64,000 nucleotides of DNA from Chryseobacterium cheonjiense. GTDB lineage: Bacteria > Bacteroidota > Bacteroidia > Flavobacteriales > Weeksellaceae. The stretch spans positions 1 to 64,000 of the forward strand of contig NZ_JABBGF010000005.1 in assembly GCF_012927265.1 (NCBI RefSeq), read 5' to 3'. This document shows, piece by piece, positions 60,688-64,000 of the stretch (the stretch's first letter is position 1; the number at the start of each line of letters is the position of its first letter). The translations under genes and the position numbers were made by a program. The notes below the pieces were generated by a model that saw only the letters and a list, made by a program, of their open reading frames with translations, had not been told where the DNA came from and made no database searches.

Positions 60688-61796
60688 CCAAAATAGTATT
60701 ACATACTCTATCTTTTCATAAAAATAACTTTGTGCTTGTAGTTTTACAGTTAGATAACTATAAAATATACATCAAAAATACATTTTTTTATAATATTTCA
60801 CATATATTTTATAATAAAAATGATATAATTAAAACAGATTAATGAATGTAATATAAAAAACAAAAACAAAAAACGACTTTAAGAAGCCTAAAAAAGCAAA
60901 TAATGAGAAAAAATTAACTTCGGATTCCGAATCTACAGATGGCCTGTAATGACAACATCATTCGCAGGTCATCTTTGGAAACGGTACACAAAAAAAGAAG
61001 AACAATAAGTTTCGGTAAGGAGTTGAATAATAATGACAATTATACAAAATCCTATGAAGGTATTATATGATTTAAAAAGAAATATTATGATTTTTACCGT
61101 GTCTTTATCACAACTGTACGGAAAACCACATAATGATCTTTTGAAGTCGAAAAGAAAAATGATACAATCAAAAAAAAGAAAACCCTGAATCGGAACTTAT
61201 CATTAAAATTAATCCCCTATAAGATTCTAAAACACATAATGATTGATTAAGTATTCAGATATTGCAGAGATTCAGACTCTGCATTTCTGAAGCTTAGATG
61301 AAAAAAGACAAACTCAAAGCATTTGTATAAATGATGAAAAAAAATAATTCCCATATACGCTGAAAGTTTTCTTTAAAAAGGATTTGGGTATATATGAATT
61401 CCGGGTGGTTTCAAAAGTAGGAATTCGTATTGCGGAACGACATTAAGCCTTATGCTTTCATGCGTTCCGCAACTCAAAAGCCGAATGTATCCACAATCTT
61501 GGATTTACCCATCTCCTAAAAAAATATAAATAATACAAGGTAGATAAACATTAACACAGAATAACAATTTCTTTAAAAACTTAAAATCAGGCATTGTGAC
61601 AAGTAAAAATTACAACTTCAATATCAGTTTCTTTTAAGAAACACAAAAAAAAGTTTCATGAAAACTGGAATTGAATATAACTATTGTCCTTTTGCTGGCT
61701 GGTTTTATGAACTTGCTATAACATTTTATTAAGAAGGACATTCCTTATTTTTTTTAAAAGAAAGTGTAGTTACGGATATTAATATAAAAAAGCATT
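60688..61796. other. Long non-coding region with several hairpins
   Basis: About 1.1 kb, very AT-rich, without a credible ORF. Hairpins: TTCGGA-t-TCCGAA (60919-60931); CCTG..ATGA/TCAT..CAGG (about 60945-60973); TGCAGAG/CTCTGCA (61263-61283); GAATTCC/GGAATTC (61396-61426); TTGCGGAACG/CGTTCCGCAA (61430-61472) with inner CAT/ATG and AAGC/GCTT pairs. The last two lie side by side. It may hold an RNA gene or be remnants of lost genes. Confidence 0.5.
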
Positions 61797-62147
61797 ATGG
61801 AAAGATCAGTACCCAATTACAAAAGAATATTTGAAGACATTATTCAAAAAAAATGTCCTGAAAAATACAGCTTATGCGCACACCTGCTGAATAAGAGTGA
61901 GATCTCAGCAATGGACGTATTAAAACTTAATGCTATTATTTTCGACAAAAACTCAGAATCCGAAAGCACCAATCAAAAGCATAAAAGCTACGACAGTGAT
62001 ACGATCAATAAAATTCTGAATTATCAAAAAGAAAATAAACTCAGCAATGTAGAAGTATCCAGGCATTTTAACTTAAGCCGAAGTACTATAAGCAAATGGA
62101 AAAAGACATTTTCTGCTGCCCAAATAAATAACTTTGTCCGCCTGTGA
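61797..62147 (+). CDS. Small helix-turn-helix protein (transposase-orfA-like HTH)
   Basis: 116 residues. A leading helical part is followed by residues about 64-110: YDSDTINKILNYQKENKLSN, VEVSRHFNLSRSTISKWKKT, an HTH of the transposase/Hin-like type. No IS ends, inverted repeats or orfB are near. Free-standing proteins of this kind are common in Chryseobacterium and may be regulators. I see no further function. Confidence 0.75.
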   Translation: MERSVPNYKRIFEDIIQKKCPEKYSLCAHLLNKSEISAMDVLKLNAIIFDKNSESESTNQKHKSYDSDTINKILNYQKENKLSNVEVSRHFNLSRSTISKWKKTFSAAQINNFVRL

Positions 62148-62212
62148 CATTTAATTGATTAAGCATAACACATGCAATAACAGCCTTTTCGGAGTAGTTT
62201 TTACTTTCAAAA

Positions 62213-62302
62213 ATGTTTCAGTACAATCAGAGTTTCAGCGATGTACACATGAACAGTAAAGATGTAAGCTTAATTGCTTATGACGGGAATAATTTTGGTT
62301 GA
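62213..62302 (+). CDS. Possible 29-residue ORF
   Basis: ATG to TGA, reading MFQYNQSFSDVHMNSKDV then SLIAYDGNNFG. Amino acid composition is protein-like, but there is no homology I know, and nothing proves translation. It may be a remnant. Confidence 0.2.
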   Translation: MFQYNQSFSDVHMNSKDVSLIAYDGNNFG

Positions 62303-62381
62303 TAGTTTAGTTTATTCCTGCTGCTCTGAAAGGCTTTATGTATCATAGCATACACATTATTTCTCTAAAAAAATCAATTTT

Positions 62382-62639
62382 CTAAAGCCGGTAAAGAGAT
62401 AACTTTTCGTACCAAAGACGAAATCTCTTAGTATACCATTCCACTTTATTTTCATTAAAAAAAACATACAGCAGGGTTTTTTCTCCATACCATGTTTTTT
62501 TGAGCTGGAATATCGAAGCTTCCTCATTATCGAACACTCTGGTATAATGCTCTAATGTAGCAAGCACTTCCTCCTTACTCATATGCTGGAGATTCGGAAT
62601 AAAAAGATTCTCTTCACTTTGCTTAAACCTTTTTTTCAT
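62382..62639 (-). CDS. Small protein of unknown function
   Basis: 85 residues, helical then strand-rich, with aromatic residues near the end (LKKTWYGEKTLLYVFFNENK, VEWYTKRFRLWYEKLSLYRL). I do not recognise a family. It is the first minus-strand gene downstream of the CPA2 antiporter, about 210 bases after the repeated TAATACTACA motif that may control it. Confidence 0.65.
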   Translation of the reverse strand: MKKRFKQSEENLFIPNLQHMSKEEVLATLEHYTRVFDNEEASIFQLKKTWYGEKTLLYVFFNENKVEWYTKRFRLWYEKLSLYRL

Positions 62640-62849
62640 TTTCAGGCTGTATTTCCGTTAATCACAATATCTATTTAAACAAGAATTAATTTCTTATAGA
62701 AGAAATCTAAGTGTAGGGTTACACTGTCCGACTACTTGATAGATGCTACTTAAAAGCAGTTGTAATGATAGCCATAGCATGAATCGCAGGTTAAAGTTAT
62801 TTCAGTTGTAAAAAAAAATATGTAAAATTTTATTGCCTTCATATACACA

Positions 62850-62881
62850 CTAATACTACAAAATGTAATACTAATACTACA
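62850..62881. promoter_or_regulatory. Second site of the TAATACTACA motif
   Basis: CTAATACTACA-AAAT-GTAATACTAATACTACA: a shorter block followed by the same 17 nt as at 60644-60660. It overlaps the stop codon of the antiporter (62877-62879). Confidence 0.6.
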
Positions 62882-64000
62882 ATTCATTATCCTTATACAA
62901 CCTTCTCTTCATCAGGCTATTGAGTACGGCAATCCAAATCGTTGAAAGCAAAAGTGACATACAGGTAATTCCAAGGCCGGATTTATAAAGGCTATATTCT
63001 ATTAATCCCGATTTATATGCTAAAGACAATGCCAGAATACCAAATTCCCCAGTCTGAGAAAGCAATGCTCCTCCATACCAGCTTTCCTTCCATCCGAACT
63101 TTAGCAAGCGGAAGCTCACGGCAGACATCACGCTGTTGCTCAGAAGAACAAAAAATGTTCCCAGCAGAATAATACTGAAATTAGAGAAAAGATACGGAAT
63201 ATCAAGCCGCAATCCGATGGAAACAAAAAAGAGGGTAACGAAAAATACCTTAAAAGGTACCAGCGAATGCTCCAGCCAGTTGAATGTTTTTACCCTTCCT
63301 ACTACAACACCGGCCACAAAACTTCCAAGCGCACTGCTCATTCCCGCGGCTTCGGCCACCAATCCGGAAATAAGACAGATGAATAGTCCGAAAAACACCT
63401 GCAGGTCATGATCTTTTTCTATTGAGGTAAAAAATTCCGGAAGCCTGATTTCCTGAACGTTTCTTATCCTTTTAAGAATAAAGAAAATAATACCGCAAAG
63501 CAAGACCGGAAATAGAATGTTGGAAATGTGGAACTCCTGTTTGTTCCAAGCTTTCAGTAAAGTAAGCACCGGGGCCAGAAGCAGGTCCTGGAATATTAAT
63601 ATATTTAAAACCATGATCCCGAATGTTGTTTTCAAAATCTGATGTTTGTTTAGAAACTCACTTACAACCGCTGTACTGTTGAATACAAACAAAATAGCAA
63701 TAAGAACAACACTGTTCAGGGAAAGTCCCGCGAAATATCCTACAAAGAATGCACAGCCAATGCTCAGAATAATTTTGATGAGCTGCGCCACAACCGGCTT
63801 TATAAGCAGACTTTTATTGTCCGGTACATTGATTTCCATTCCCAGGAAAAACATCAGCAGCAGAATCCCTATTTCTCCTATCGTTTCAGTCTGCTCAGGA
63901 TTTGTGAAAACTCCCGAAATATGAGGTCCGAGAACAATCCCTACGATAATATATGCAATAAGATAAGGCTGATTAAATTTTTTCAACAAGAACATCATTC
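62877..64000 (-). CDS. Cation:proton antiporter, CPA2 (KefB-like), N-terminus beyond window
   Basis: At least 374 residues visible, with about 11 membrane segments. CPA2 signatures: ILLLMFFLGMEINVPD, VFNSTAVVSEFLNKH, GMSSALGSFVAGVVVGR, FFVTLFFVSIGLRLD, GGALLSQTGEFGILAL. It exchanges K+ or Na+ for H+. The open frame begins 2 bases inside the right edge and the first transmembrane helix appears incomplete, so the true start is outside. No TrkA-N domain follows; the protein ends in a short basic tail. Confidence 0.88.
   Translation of the reverse strand, partial: MMFLLKKFNQPYLIAYIIVGIVLGPHISGVFTNPEQTETIGEIGILLLMFFLGMEINVPDNKSLLIKPVVAQLIKIILSIGCAFFVGYFAGLSLNSVVLIAILFVFNSTAVVSEFLNKHQILKTTFGIMVLNILIFQDLLLAPVLTLLKAWNKQEFHISNILFPVLLCGIIFFILKRIRNVQEIRLPEFFTSIEKDHDLQVFFGLFICLISGLVAEAAGMSSALGSFVAGVVVGRVKTFNWLEHSLVPFKVFFVTLFFVSIGLRLDIPYLFSNFSIILLGTFFVLLSNSVMSAVSFRLLKFGWKESWYGGALLSQTGEFGILALSLAYKSGLIEYSLYKSGLGITCMSLLLSTIWIAVLNSLMKRRLYKDNEL

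Noticed and set aside
61797..62147. Insertion sequence
   Set aside because: The HTH resembles transposase orfA, but no orfB, terminal inverted repeats or target duplication were found.

Overview
The window looks like a chromosomal segment of a Flavobacteriia bacterium, most probably Chryseobacterium or a close Weeksellaceae relative. This rests on low GC, genes starting without purine-rich Shine-Dalgarno sequences, promoters of the Bacteroidetes type (TTG, about 19 nt, then TAnnTTTG), a type IX secretion (T9SS) sorting domain, and many intergenic repeats typical of that group. No rRNA, tRNA, CRISPR array or intact insertion sequence was seen.

Layout. 1-9.2 kb is an RHS polymorphic-toxin locus: the end of a T9SS cargo protein, two large RHS/YD-repeat proteins, and a small lipoprotein overlapping the last one. 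The C-terminal end of the second RHS protein has a Tlde1/L,D-transpeptidase-like His...GCI motif, so toxin and overlapping lipoprotein form a plausible periplasmic effector/immunity pair. Behind it lies a graveyard of broken genes (a frameshifted lipoprotein and two decayed XRE regulators). 9.2-13.0 kb holds a TIGR01777 epimerase, an SRPBCC protein and four small membrane proteins (one frameshifted), headed by a GbsR/MarR-type regulator; three copies of TTTCAA-N6-TTGAAA mark its likely operators. 13.1-16.6 kb is an ECF sigma factor / anti-sigma / DUF4139 cluster. 17-37 kb is mostly housekeeping and general metabolism: C1 peptidase, Old Yellow Enzyme with a divergent HxlR regulator, fused 2-oxo acid dehydrogenase E1, polyprenyl synthase, sterol desaturase family protein, RlmN, QueA, AIM24, deoxyinosine glycosylase, S9 peptidase, thioesterase and topoisomerase III.

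38-47.4 kb contains pirin, a Crp/Fnr regulator, a Na+/H+ antiporter, and a run (two ring-cleaving dioxygenases, an acetyltransferase, a carboxylesterase, a cupin) resembling the quinone-detoxification mhq genes of Firmicutes. The pirin and the first dioxygenase share an identical 22-nt upstream element at identical spacing from the -7 box. This area is full of repeats: five copies of a composite element of about 310 bp, an 11 x 21-bp minisatellite, and an 8 x 7-bp microsatellite directly upstream of the acetyltransferase.

47.5-50.5 kb is a metNIQ methionine transporter preceded by a Met/Cys-rich 32-residue leader ORF and a terminator, which looks like transcription attenuation. 50.6-56.9 kb holds a GH3 beta-glucosidase, a class II Fic protein with a double palindrome at its start codon, a metallophosphoesterase, and an MFS exporter divergent from an Lrp-type regulator. 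57-64 kb has a NarL-type response regulator facing a propeller-type histidine kinase that carries one frameshift, a long non-coding stretch with several hairpins, a small HTH protein, a small unknown protein and the C-terminal part of a CPA2 antiporter that runs off the window. A 17-nt motif upstream of the kinase recurs exactly near the antiporter and may mark sites for the response regulator.
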